Assembly: GCA_945919165.1 (NCBI GenBank)
Contig: CAMEIZ010000005.1
Span: forward strand, 1 to 28,066
Direction: 5' to 3'
Origin: an uncultured Traorella sp.
Lineage (GTDB): Bacteria > Bacillota_I > Bacilli_A > Erysipelotrichales > Erysipelotrichaceae
DNA length: 28,066 nt
The notes under the pieces are model-generated. The model was not told where the DNA came from, did no database searches, and saw nothing but the letters and a program-made list of their open reading frames with translations. Below are positions 1 through 7,973 of this stretch, in pieces; positions within the stretch are counted from its first letter, which is position 1, and each line of letters starts with the position of its first letter. The position numbers and the translations under genes were made by a program.

Positions 1-303
1 AAATGTACATTCTTATATGATCAAAAATGTACATTTCTATGTTGACATTTATAATATGAGAATAAACTCCTATAGTAAAATACAGGAGTTTTTTATATCC
101 AAAATTCTAAATTGAATTTGACTTTACATGATATCCTCTGAAATAAAAAACTTCTAGATTATAGCAGTCTACTTAGTATGTTTCAGCGTTTGTAGCAATT
201 GCTGCAAAAATTAACACAACTTTTTAAAAAGGTATTTAAAATGCATGGCTTCTACCACCATTCATATTTGGTCAATTACCACAAAAAATCCTAGTTTTAG
301 AAG
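1..303. other. Intergenic left edge with TGTACA repeats and a terminator
   Basis: No credible gene is visible here. AAATGTACATT occurs at 1-11 and 25-35, and the second copy extends to the perfect palindrome AAATGTACATTT (25-36). The 24-bp spacing and adjacency to TTGACA (42-47) look like an operator beside a promoter. The terminator at 64-96 leaves almost no room for a plus-strand product, so the regulated gene may lie off the left edge. The segment 100-303 shows nothing I can name and has no obvious terminator for the gene ending at 304. Confidence 0.4.
64..96 (+). terminator. Rho-independent terminator, plus strand
   Basis: AAACTCCT (64-71) pairs with AGGAGTTT (84-91) across a 12-nt loop, followed by further T. 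It would end a transcript entering from the left edge. Confidence 0.6.
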
Positions 304-1083
304 TTATACCCCAAACAAATCAGGATTTATCAGAGGTACAATTAACTCACAAAGGTCATTGTTGTAATCATATCCCCAATAACTCTGATAATAGCCATCA
401 CCAAAACCACTGGCAATCATAACAAACTTGTTTTTTGATTCAGGATTTTCCCATTCGATAAAATCGCCGCCTTTTCTTTGAAATTGAGGAAATTTATTTT
501 CACTTTCTTTAAAAAATGCAGCAAAATAATCATCATAATGATTTCCATCCGGATGACTTTTATACCAATTATCGATAAATGACTGATATTCTTTTGCAAC
601 TTGTTCATCACAAATTGATATCATCCCGGCATCTACCGGGAAACCGCTTAATTCTCCTTCTTTTCCAATAAAAGCTGCACTTTCTTTTGTTGGCTTTGCT
701 AGTTTATAAACAACAGCTTCAGTGTTTCTTATTCTTAATCTGGCAGTACACATGCGGATACCTATTTCGTTACTTCTGCAAATAGAAACTTCTACAGGAT
801 ACATTCCGATAGGGATTTGTATTTCTAATAATGGGCATAGCCGATTTGCCGATAAATATGCAAGTGGATCAGAAACAATAATTCTACCTGTCGGACAATT
901 AATTTCTCCTACTGTTAAATAATATCTCGTATTTGTTTTAACAAATTGTCTTTTGATGTCAGCAGGATTTATTTCTGTGCCGGATATATATTTTAGGTTT
1001 TCCTCAAAGGCTTTTGGAAGATCAAATTGAACACTTTTATTATTTGTTTTTTTCTTTTTAAGTTTATTCAATAATTTCATCAT
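304..1083 (-). CDS. DUF4241 domain protein
   Basis: A 259-residue soluble protein with no signal peptide or membrane segment. The central part (about residues 65-130: a conserved PTGRIIVSDP stretch, then a phrase PIGMYPVEVSIC) and the C-terminal part rich in Gly, Tyr and Trp (FGDGYYQSYWGYD) match my memory of the DUF4241 family, whose function is unknown. The start at 1083 has GAGGAAAATT directly upstream. The lysine-rich N-terminus (residues 1-18) looks like a linker. The GNAT-like gene lies 37 bp upstream on the same strand with no terminator between, so the two are probably cotranscribed. An orphan immunity or stress role is possible from the accessory setting, but nothing in the sequence proves it. 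Confidence 0.72.
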   Translation of the reverse strand: MMKLLNKLKKKKTNNKSVQFDLPKAFEENLKYISGTEINPADIKRQFVKTNTRYYLTVGEINCPTGRIIVSDPLAYLSANRLCPLLEIQIPIGMYPVEVSICRSNEIGIRMCTARLRIRNTEAVVYKLAKPTKESAAFIGKEGELSGFPVDAGMISICDEQVAKEYQSFIDNWYKSHPDGNHYDDYFAAFFKESENKFPQFQRKGGDFIEWENPESKNKFVMIASGFGDGYYQSYWGYDYNNDLCELIVPLINPDLFGV

Positions 1084-1120
1084 AATTTTCCTCGTTAAAC
1101 TGCTGCTATTTCATAATTTA

Positions 1121-1978
1121 TCAAATAAGATGCTTTTTATAGCACACATACTCACCCACGCACTCAAAACCAAGACTGCTGACGATTTCTTGCCCTTCTT
1201 TATCACAGAAAAATGTCATGTATTTTCCTTTAGATTTTTTGGCAGTGTTTAAAGCTTTTCCTAAAAGATCGAAAAAAAGTTTAGAATCAAAAACATTATC
1301 TTTCATATCTATGCCAAAAATCTCAAACCAACCATCATCATCCGTCATGTAATACACACTGCCAACACTTTCTTTATTATGAATCTTGACAAAAATAATC
1401 CAGTTATCAATGTCTGCATAGATTCGATCTGAATTCCAATACATATCGCCTTCCACTTGGCTATGGAGAGCACGGAAAAACTCGTAATTATCTTTTGTCA
1501 CACGAAAAACACTATCACTTACTTGAACCGGTTCATATTTATTCAGGAAAGCAGTGTTATTATAATCTTCTTCTATACAGACAAATCCATGCGTTGATAA
1601 AAAGTCCACTGCTTTTTTGTTATCCTTGGAGTATCCTAAGAATAAGTCATATCCTTTGAATTGTACCTGTACCAATTCGAGGAATTCTTGTAATGCCTGT
1701 TCAGTGTGAGAATTAATGTTGAAGCTTACCGTAGACAAATAATTATCTTCGGGCAAATAATAATAGTGAATCCACCCCTCAACAATTCCTTCATGCTCAA
1801 AAAGAAGGATATCTTCCGTATCTCTTAAAAATGCTTTTTGAGAGCGGTCTAAAAACATTTCTTTTGTTTTAATTCCATCACTATAGGTGGGATATCCTGA
1901 CTTTGATTGGTCTAAGGCAAGTTCATACACAAAATCTGCGTATTTTCTAAACTCTTGGTCAGTACAAATTCTTAGCAT
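1121..1978 (-). CDS. GNAT-like protein, probably two acetyltransferase folds
   Basis: A 285-residue soluble protein. Two similar halves are suggested: each ends in a GNAT-like beta4/beta5 pattern in which a helix is followed by a phrase for the acyl-CoA side (residues about 115-135, SKDNKKAVDFLSTHGF; and 250-275, DKEGQEIVSSLGFECVGEY). The 'xxLGF' phrase is typical of the C-terminal strand of GNAT enzymes. The canonical Q/RxxGxG/A CoA loop is not evident in either half, so catalytic activity is uncertain. The start at 1978 has AAAGGAG at good spacing. It lies upstream of the DUF4241 gene in a likely two-gene transcript. The substrate is unknown. Confidence 0.6.
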   Translation of the reverse strand: MLRICTDQEFRKYADFVYELALDQSKSGYPTYSDGIKTKEMFLDRSQKAFLRDTEDILLFEHEGIVEGWIHYYYLPEDNYLSTVSFNINSHTEQALQEFLELVQVQFKGYDLFLGYSKDNKKAVDFLSTHGFVCIEEDYNNTAFLNKYEPVQVSDSVFRVTKDNYEFFRALHSQVEGDMYWNSDRIYADIDNWIIFVKIHNKESVGSVYYMTDDDGWFEIFGIDMKDNVFDSKLFFDLLGKALNTAKKSKGKYMTFFCDKEGQEIVSSLGFECVGEYVCYKKHLI

Positions 1979-2104
1979 AAAATCTCCTTTATAATTTGTT
2001 TAAAACTATTGTCTGCAAATAGAAATATATGAATCATCTATTAATAAACTCTTATTCCAAGATGTATTATAGATTTCTTTATGATTGATAGCTAAAAACG
2101 AGGT

Positions 2105-2287
2105 TTATTTATTGTTTTCTTCTAAGATGATATTGCTCCATTTTTTTTAAGAAATAGTTTTTATGGCATTTTCCAAATCTTTAACTTTATATATTTCAAA
2201 ATCATATAAGCCTTGTATAGCTTCACCACACTTTGCTAACCAGTCAATATGTAATAATTCTTTGTAAAAGTCTAATCTGAATTCCAT
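2105..2287 (-). pseudogene. Interrupted small gene
   Basis: From the ATG at 2287, preceded by a good GGAG ribosome binding site, a 46-codon frame (starting MEFRLDFYKELLHIDW) reaches TAA at 2147-2149. It then continues in the same frame for 13 codons (KKWSNIILEENNK) to a second TAA at 2105-2107. The stop sits beside an 8-A tract on the coding strand, a typical site for slippage. The W-S-N-x-x-LE-x-N tail looks protein-like and recalls small immunity-type proteins, but I cannot name the family. It is most likely a decayed gene; a genuine 46-residue protein is the alternative. Confidence 0.45.
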
Positions 2288-2652
2288 GAGCACATCTCCA
2301 TTAACATTATTTTATCATTTATAAAATATTGTAACAACGATATAGGCATCAGAATTCATAAAATGAAGTTAGAAAAACAATTCGATAGAAAAGCATGAAC
2401 ACGTAGATTTTCGTACTTTTTATTACGAAAGGAATAAGTACGATGAGAGAGAAAGAAAAGAATCATGTACGCAATAAACAAAATAGGATTTCTTATTAAA
2501 TTGATTTTATTCTTAACATAACATACATGAAAATAGGGATATCAAAATTTCGATATCCCTTTCAAACAAAATTTGATGTTGATTAACAACACTATTTGGC
2601 ACTATCAAATCGTGTGTCCCCACTACTTGGTACAGAAAGATGATTTTTTAAA
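2288..2652. other. Intergenic region with minor structures
   Basis: No firm gene is present. A plus-strand 18-codon frame at 2443-2499 (MREKEKNHVRNKQNRISY) has AAAGGA upstream and follows the inverted repeat TTTCGTA/TACGAAA (2409-2415, 2424-2430). It is too short to call. A hairpin at 2535-2560 is listed separately. Confidence 0.35.
2535..2560 (-). terminator. Probable terminator of the AlbA-type gene
   Basis: AGGGATATC (2535-2543) and GATATCCCT (2552-2560) form a 9-bp stem with an 8-nt loop. Read on the minus strand it is followed by ATTTTC, a weak T tail. It lies about 90 bp past the stop of the gene ending at 2653. Confidence 0.5.
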
Positions 2653-4176
2653 TTATTCTTTCATTAAATAATATTTTTTGTTTTTTGTTTGACCTTTTGA
2701 ATATAGAATATCCGCTTCTACACACTTGGTTAATAATCTTCTACATGTTGATTCACTTACTCCTAAAAGTGATTTCGTTTCTAAAGATGTTATTGAATTG
2801 TTTTGTTTCAAATAGTTAATAACAGACAATACTTTTACTTGATCTTTTTCTTTAAAATGATGAATTTTTTTGTTTAATTCAGTCATTTTATCTGAATCTT
2901 TGACTGAAATATTATCGGATTCAGTCATTTTATCTGAATCTTTGACTGAAATATCGTTTAATTCAGTCAAATTTTCTTTACTTTTGACTGAATTATTTCT
3001 AAAAACAGTTACCCTGAATGCCGTGTCTAAATCTTCAAATTTTGGATCTGGCAAGTACATATCTCTGCATCTATCAATTACTCTTTGTAATCCTGTACCC
3101 CATTCTTCAATTAATCCCATTTCTTTAAATACACGAGTTAATACTTTATTTCTTGAGCTTGTTCTTCCACTAATAATTTGCTCAACAGATAAATTGTTAT
3201 AAATAGAACCGGGTGATGTAATTTCTAATCTGTCATCAAAAATAGAAACTTGAATAGCTCCGTCATCAATGTAACTACGATGATGAAATGCATTATTTAA
3301 TAGTTCTCTAATAATAAAAGGATCAATTTCATAATCAGGGGAGCTGTACAATCCATTAATGCTTAGACCAACATTTATATGTCTGATAATAAAGTCGTAC
3401 GATAAATCAATGAGCTCTAAAACAGAACCATAGTATTCTTTCTTATCAATAAAATGCGAACGAGTAGTGCCTTTAAATACTGCACATTGGACCCTTGAAT
3501 TATCGAAATAAGAATCATCTTCTTGCATTAAAAGAGCAAATGCATTTGAAGCAGTAAATTTGCCGTTTTCATCAATTAACAATTTCCAATTTACTAAGTT
3601 TTGTGGTTGAACTCTTTTTATTGATGCTCTATTTACCAGTCGTGGCTCATGATATAATTTACTTTCATAAATAATATCACAGCATTTTCTTGCTAACTCG
3701 TCAGTTACTTCGAATTTTTCACACGGAAGGCTATCGAAAGAAATGTTTCTTCTTTTTAGTTCCATTTCTGATAAGTAAATCGTATCAGCAGGATGTGAAG
3801 TTGCTCCAATTCTAATATAAGTTCCATGATCTTTTCCAAGACTTTTAATAAAATAAGGTTGTAAAGAGCCACGTACAACTTCAACTACTATTACCGTTCT
3901 ACCTTCTAAAGTTACAGGATATATGTTAGGGATAATTTGTGGTTCACAATTATCTGCAATTGAATTAGCGATACTATCCATCATAGAGAAAACATCCAGT
4001 TCTGGATCAATACCAATAATTTCATTGTTTGCGTTGCTAACCCCAATAACAATTTTACCGCCAAGGCAGTTACTAAATGCTACTACTGTTTTAACATATT
4101 TTTTTGGATCCGAAGGAAGCTTTTCTTTAAATTCTAATACTTTCGATTCGCCTAGTTTAATTTCTTGTAAAAGCAT
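2653..4176 (-). CDS. AlbA-type putative transcriptional regulator with ATPase-like domain
   Basis: A 507-residue soluble protein of the family long annotated as AAA-4 or divergent AlbA (Schlafen-type) plus a C-terminal HATPase_c_4 domain. Residues about 8-130 carry the N-terminal signature (ESKVLEFKEKLP, AFSNCLGGKIVIGV, YIRIGATSHPA). Residues about 290-390 hold the ATPase-like part (ELLNNAFHHRSY, ITSPG, GRTSSRNKVL, EEWGTGLQRVIDRC). Residues about 447-505 look like a winged helix (SITSLETKSLLGVSESTCRRLL). Between them is a low-complexity linker of 14-residue repeats. Family members are usually DNA-binding regulators. The start at 4176 has GGAGGTG upstream, and operator-like repeats lie in the promoter region, so autoregulation is plausible. 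It seems to stand alone. Confidence 0.8.
   Translation of the reverse strand: MLLQEIKLGESKVLEFKEKLPSDPKKYVKTVVAFSNCLGGKIVIGVSNANNEIIGIDPELDVFSMMDSIANSIADNCEPQIIPNIYPVTLEGRTVIVVEVVRGSLQPYFIKSLGKDHGTYIRIGATSHPADTIYLSEMELKRRNISFDSLPCEKFEVTDELARKCCDIIYESKLYHEPRLVNRASIKRVQPQNLVNWKLLIDENGKFTASNAFALLMQEDDSYFDNSRVQCAVFKGTTRSHFIDKKEYYGSVLELIDLSYDFIIRHINVGLSINGLYSSPDYEIDPFIIRELLNNAFHHRSYIDDGAIQVSIFDDRLEITSPGSIYNNLSVEQIISGRTSSRNKVLTRVFKEMGLIEEWGTGLQRVIDRCRDMYLPDPKFEDLDTAFRVTVFRNNSVKSKENLTELNDISVKDSDKMTESDNISVKDSDKMTELNKKIHHFKEKDQVKVLSVINYLKQNNSITSLETKSLLGVSESTCRRLLTKCVEADILYSKGQTKNKKYYLMKE
2877..2984. repeat. 42-bp in-frame tandem repeat in the AlbA-type gene
   Basis: Units start with ATTCAGTCA at 2877, 2919 and 2961, exactly 42 bp apart. 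The first two are nearly identical and the third is partial and degenerate. They encode 14-residue repeats (TESDNISVKDSDKM) in the linker between the ATPase-like and winged-helix domains. The period is a multiple of three, so copy-number change would keep the frame. Confidence 0.85.
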
Positions 4177-4211
4177 AATTACACCTCCAATCAGTCTTAT
4201 TTGCGTAACAA

Positions 4212-4271
4212 ATTATACAACAAATAAAGCGTGAAATCCATGTTTCACGATAAATAGATGAATGTTTCACG
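4212..4271 (-). promoter_or_regulatory. Operator-like repeats and -10 upstream of the AlbA-type gene
   Basis: CGTGAAA (4230-4236) and TTTCACG (4243-4249) form an inverted repeat. A second ATGTTTCACG at 4262-4271 repeats 4240-4249 with a 22-bp step. On the minus strand TATAAT (plus 4212-4217) lies just downstream, with a poor -35 inside the inverted repeat. A regulator binding here would cover the promoter of the gene starting at 4176. Confidence 0.5.
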
Positions 4272-4344
4272 TCATCGAAAAAAAAGCTTTTTTTGTCATC
4301 CATACTGCTGTTTCGTCGAATGATACAGATACATTTGAATTAAT

Positions 4345-4386
4345 AAAAAAGGCTGTACAGCCAGCAATTACTATGACTGTATAGCC
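4345..4386 (-). terminator. Terminator of the surface-protein gene
   Basis: GGCTGTACAG (4351-4360) pairs with CTGTATAGCC (4377-4386) with one GU pair. On the minus strand the stem is followed by six T (plus 4345-4350). It sits 16 bp past the stop at 4402. Confidence 0.85.
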
Positions 4387-4401
4387 AATTTTAAATCTTA
4401 T

Positions 4402-6123
4402 TTATAGCTTAACTCTAATTTTCTTTGAAAGAGCTATGAGCAAACATATACCTGTTATGAAGAATATTTCCATCCAAAGGACAATATGAGTTGTATCATC
4501 TGTTTTTATAGAACCTGTTTCTTTGTTTTGAACAAGAGCATAATAACTGAAATGAGTTGTAGTAAAGGTAATTGATGTTCCATCTTTACTTACTACACCC
4601 TTCATATTTGTTACTTCATTAGTTTCCGGATTAAAATAATATACTTCAGTTTTAGCTGGATCCCATCCCTTAGGAATAGCAACAGTCACTTTCATTAAAG
4701 CATCTGTCTTAACAATTTCACCATTTACATCTTCAAAATGGAAATCTAATAAACAAACATTCTCAGCATCCAATTGATTCATGATGCTAATTACAGAATC
4801 ACTAGTTGCATCAACTTCATCAACAACAAAAGTTAAACCATTAAATTGTTCTTCATCTTTTGAATCAATTTCTACAGTTGCCTTAATTGAACTTGAATCA
4901 TCATTTTCAATAATAACTGTTTCTACTTTATGTGTATGAACTTCGATGACTCCAGGTACTGGTTCCTCTGGATTTATTTCCCATCTTCCATAACTATTTA
5001 AATGACCATCAGAATAATAGAACCCGTTGTCATGATTAATGACTACTGAATCAACAACATAACCTTCATCTGCTTTAATCTCTAATTCAATAGCATCAAA
5101 ACCAGGCGTATAAGCATAACTGCCATCACCCATATCTTGAAGCCCTTGGAAATCAACAACAGTTGCATGGTCAGCTTGAATTGTAAATAAAGGCTGTGCA
5201 ATTACTCTTAAATCAATTTGTCCTTTACCTGAGAAAGAACCAGTTTGATTTAAATATTCAACAGTTTTTTCACCATCACATAATCTTGTGACTTGAACTT
5301 TGCATGTATATCCTTCATTACAAATAGCTTCCCAAACAACGATTGTATCAACATCATGCCATAAATATCCATCTATTTCATAATAACGAGTAAAAGAATC
5401 ATCTTTAGGTAATGAAAGATGAGCTCCCATTGCATCATGTAATGTAATTCCATACAATGTTGACACAATACCTAAGCTTTCATCAAACATGTTAAGAGTA
5501 AGACCATTCTCTTCTGTAGTTTCAATATAGTGATCATTTTTGGTATAAGAAACAATTTCATATGTATCAGGATTATTTGTACTTAAAACAAGTTCAACAG
5601 GACAATAAATATATAATTCTTCATATTGTACACCAGAATCAGTAGGTTCCATCAACAAATACAATCCTTGAATATGATAATAGCCAGTCAAACCATCCAC
5701 ATATTGATGTGTAATTCTCCAATCTGCTTCTACACCTACTCCACCAGAATAAATAATAACATTCTCTCCAACTAAATGCCCTAATCTTTCTAATAAAGCT
5801 TTAATATTGTTTTCATTAAATTCTTGAAAATAACGATCAACAATTTCCATATATTGACTAAACGTTAATTCGTAATTCCAATTACTTTCATTCAAATACT
5901 CTTGCATTTCAGAAGACATATTCACGAAGCGATAAATAACATCTTCATTCACTTCATCTTTTTCTTCGAAATATTTGGAGCTCACTGAAAACCCCACATT
6001 ACGAAATAAATCATCTTCCCATTCTGTATTCTCAGCTGAAACATTTGCAGGTACTAAAGAAATAACACTTAAAGCTAAAAAAACAGAAAAGAAGATATTT
6101 AAGATTTTCTTAAAACCTTTCAT
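4402..6123 (-). CDS. Secreted, membrane-anchored cell-surface protein
   Basis: A 573-residue protein with a Sec signal peptide (residues 1-30: basic start, hydrophobic core, cleavage likely after ANVSA). A large extracellular part follows, then a C-terminal hydrophobic helix (about 546-567) and a basic tail KKIRVKL. The KTDDTTHIVLW stretch before the helix resembles the sorting tail of gut Firmicute surface proteins, but there is no LPxTG, so it may stay as a membrane protein. Residues 420-535 (VAIPKGWDPAKTEVYYFNPETN, then TTHFSYYALV) resemble domains common in clostridial and Erysipelotrichial adhesin-like proteins. The ligand is unknown. The start at 6123 has AGGAGG. It lies 78 bp after the histidine kinase gene with no terminator between and has the CG-phased motif upstream, so it is a likely output of that system. 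Confidence 0.75.
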   Translation of the reverse strand: MKGFKKILNIFFSVFLALSVISLVPANVSAENTEWEDDLFRNVGFSVSSKYFEEKDEVNEDVIYRFVNMSSEMQEYLNESNWNYELTFSQYMEIVDRYFQEFNENNIKALLERLGHLVGENVIIYSGGVGVEADWRITHQYVDGLTGYYHIQGLYLLMEPTDSGVQYEELYIYCPVELVLSTNNPDTYEIVSYTKNDHYIETTEENGLTLNMFDESLGIVSTLYGITLHDAMGAHLSLPKDDSFTRYYEIDGYLWHDVDTIVVWEAICNEGYTCKVQVTRLCDGEKTVEYLNQTGSFSGKGQIDLRVIAQPLFTIQADHATVVDFQGLQDMGDGSYAYTPGFDAIELEIKADEGYVVDSVVINHDNGFYYSDGHLNSYGRWEINPEEPVPGVIEVHTHKVETVIIENDDSSSIKATVEIDSKDEEQFNGLTFVVDEVDATSDSVISIMNQLDAENVCLLDFHFEDVNGEIVKTDALMKVTVAIPKGWDPAKTEVYYFNPETNEVTNMKGVVSKDGTSITFTTTHFSYYALVQNKETGSIKTDDTTHIVLWMEIFFITGICLLIALSKKIRVKL

Positions 6124-6187
6124 AAGACTTCCTCCTTTTATGATAACGTCAATATATCAAAATAAAGGAATCTTATAAATAATCTTT

Positions 6188-6215
6188 CGAAATTAACCGA
6201 TTTATAAACGAAAAC
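6188..6215 (-). promoter_or_regulatory. CG-phased motif upstream of the surface protein (copy A)
   Basis: Read on the minus strand this is TTTCGTTTATAAATCGGTTA followed by ATTTCG. It matches copy B (7544-7570) at most positions. Three CG steps fall 10-11 bp apart, with an outer period of 21 bp. That is the spacing of direct repeats bound by LytTR regulators. It lies 65 bp upstream of the ATG at 6123 and overlaps the end of the kinase gene. Confidence 0.5.
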
Positions 6216-7485
6216 AAAGTGTTACCTGTGCATAATAATGCTTTTTCTCAGAATCATATTCCGTATAAAACTGCCCCTTATATCGATTCGCAATATCTAA
6301 TATGATCTTCTGTCCCAAACCATGTCCTTTCGTTTGTTTCTTCTTTATATTCTCAGCATAATTCTCACATTGAATAATCAGATACTCACCAAATACTTTT
6401 GATTCTAAACGAATGTATTTTTCTTCACTTGAATATTGACAGGCATGAATTGCATTATCTAAAAGATTTGAAAATACACTGCATAAATCCATCTGTTGAA
6501 TGCTATTTTCCTTTGGAAAATTTAAATTGACATCAAAATGAATATGATATTGTTCACATACTTTCTTCTTTTCAGAAAGTAAGACATTGATAATTGCAAT
6601 ATGACAAAATGAGTATTCTTTTTGATTTCGAATAGCCAATGTTTCTAAAGCATCGATTGCTTCATTTGTTTTTCCTTGATTTAATAAATGCTCAACATCA
6701 GTTAAAGTGGTTAAATTTAAACGTGAAATTCTTTCAAGTTCATTTTTTGTATTTTCTTCTTCTAAAGATTGTTTTTGTTTCAAAGCAACAATTTCTTTTG
6801 ATTTTGATAATTTGGCTTCTAAAGAATTTTTTTCGGATTGCCTGATGACAATAAACATAAAAATAAAATTACAGAGGAAAGAAGAAATCAGAATATTCGT
6901 TTCAATGGTAGGATGAAAAGCACTATTCAATGTTTGATATTCAAATAGAAAAAGAATACACAATAGAAATGAACAATATAAAATGAAAAAAATTTTATGA
7001 AATCCCATTTCACTTGAAAATCGATTAAACTTCTTCCATAAATAAGCAACCGTAATATAAGAAAAAATCGTAATGGTATTTGTAATCCCTGACACTATAG
7101 CCAATGCCATTGAGGAATAACTCGTTAATTGTTCTATTTGAATACCTAAAAAACAAAATGCGAGATAGCCAATTGTTTCACCAAGAGCTGCTGAAAATAC
7201 AAGGACAATCTCTGCCACAATAATTTTCCAAAAAGGATCACGATAAAAAATACGTGCCACTGAAAGATCCCAAATAATTATCGAAAACGATCTTATATAG
7301 TAAAGAAAGCCTTCGTTGATTAATACTTGAAAACCAGCGAAAAAAATAGAAGTAAAGCCCCAAACAAGATAGCGAAATTTTCTGCTATACTTTTCAGATT
7401 TTGCTTCTAACATTTCATCAATACTCACCATCCATGCTAATCGACCTAACATTAAAAAAATAAAACAAATCAATCTTACCTTCAT
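6202..7485 (-). CDS. AgrC-type sensor with ATPase domain but no phosphoacceptor His
   Basis: A 427-residue membrane protein. Residues 1-210 contain about six hydrophobic helices, as in AgrC/HPK10-type sensors. A coiled region leads to a GHKL ATPase domain: N box LLDNAIHACQ (341-350) and G box GHGLG (387-391), both intact. The dimerisation segment at about 253-271 (SRLNLTTLTDVEHLLNQGK) aligns with the H-box of this family by its LL-x-x-GK end, but the positions normally filled by His-Asp and the following Asn-Asn-His are Arg, Leu and Thr. It therefore keeps the ATP-binding half and lacks the phosphorylatable His. The gene lies 83 bp downstream of a short protein that has the missing H-box. A copy of the CG-phased motif sits 59 bp upstream of its ATG. 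Confidence 0.85.
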   Translation of the reverse strand: MKVRLICFIFLMLGRLAWMVSIDEMLEAKSEKYSRKFRYLVWGFTSIFFAGFQVLINEGFLYYIRSFSIIIWDLSVARIFYRDPFWKIIVAEIVLVFSAALGETIGYLAFCFLGIQIEQLTSYSSMALAIVSGITNTITIFSYITVAYLWKKFNRFSSEMGFHKIFFILYCSFLLCILFLFEYQTLNSAFHPTIETNILISSFLCNFIFMFIVIRQSEKNSLEAKLSKSKEIVALKQKQSLEEENTKNELERISRLNLTTLTDVEHLLNQGKTNEAIDALETLAIRNQKEYSFCHIAIINVLLSEKKKVCEQYHIHFDVNLNFPKENSIQQMDLCSVFSNLLDNAIHACQYSSEEKYIRLESKVFGEYLIIQCENYAENIKKKQTKGHGLGQKIILDIANRYKGQFYTEYDSEKKHYYAQVTLCFRL

Positions 7486-7543
7486 AAATCATCATCCTTC
7501 AGCGAATATTTTACATATTATTTTTTAAATTATTTAATCATTA

Positions 7544-7570
7544 CGAAAATAACCGTTTTTCAACGAAATC
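7544..7570 (-). promoter_or_regulatory. CG-phased motif upstream of the ATPase sensor (copy B)
   Basis: On the minus strand it reads TTTCGTTGAAAAACGGTTAT followed by TTTCG, with CG steps exactly 10 bp apart. It shares its layout and most bases with copy A (6188-6215) and has nearly the same distance to the next ATG (59 against 65 bp). It probably marks an internal promoter under the locus regulator. Confidence 0.5.
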
Positions 7571-7958
7571 ATTCATTTGAATGATTTATCTTTTTAATGA
7601 CATCACCTAAAAAAGATTTTGCTTCTTCTTCTTTTCCACTATGAAGAAGACCAATAATTGTTGAAATATGGTTATTATAGTCATGATGAATTTTTGAGAT
7701 TTCAATTCTTTTTTGTTCAAGCTTTTGATAATAAATTTGTTCTTCAGCTACTTGCATTTCAATTTTCTTGATTTCTTGAGCAATTTCTCCTTTGCTATTT
7801 TGTTTATAATACATAATGATCATCGTATTATTACAGATAAAGTTGATAATAAACATCAAAATTGAAATACGATCAAAATGATTTAAAATACAATAAAGAA
7901 TAAAAGCAATTTGATTATAAATGAGTAACAATAAAACAATGATATTTGTTTTCTTCAT
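7569..7958 (-). CDS. Short membrane protein with histidine-kinase H-box only
   Basis: A 129-residue protein with two hydrophobic helices (about 5-25 and 31-50), a coiled coil (about 55-90) and a clear H-box IHHDYNNH (90-97). The H-box is followed by a helix matching the second dimerisation helix of AgrC-type kinases (LLHSGKEEEAKSFLGDVI). It ends 32 residues after the H-box, with no ATPase domain. Only 83 bp separate its stop from the next gene, so the catalytic part was not simply lost by a nearby frameshift. His92 is the predicted phosphoacceptor. It lies 15 bp downstream of the response-regulator gene and in the same transcript. It probably works as a phospho-carrying partner of the ATPase sensor encoded next; a truncated remnant kinase is the alternative. 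Confidence 0.75.
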   Translation of the reverse strand: MKKTNIIVLLLLIYNQIAFILYCILNHFDRISILMFIINFICNNTMIIMYYKQNSKGEIAQEIKKIEMQVAEEQIYYQKLEQKRIEISKIHHDYNNHISTIIGLLHSGKEEEAKSFLGDVIKKINHSNE

Positions 7959-7973
7959 AGGACCTCCATGATA

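Noticed and set aside
2443..2499. 18-codon plus-strand gene
   Set aside because: AAAGGA is well placed, but the frame is too short and low-complexity to support a call.
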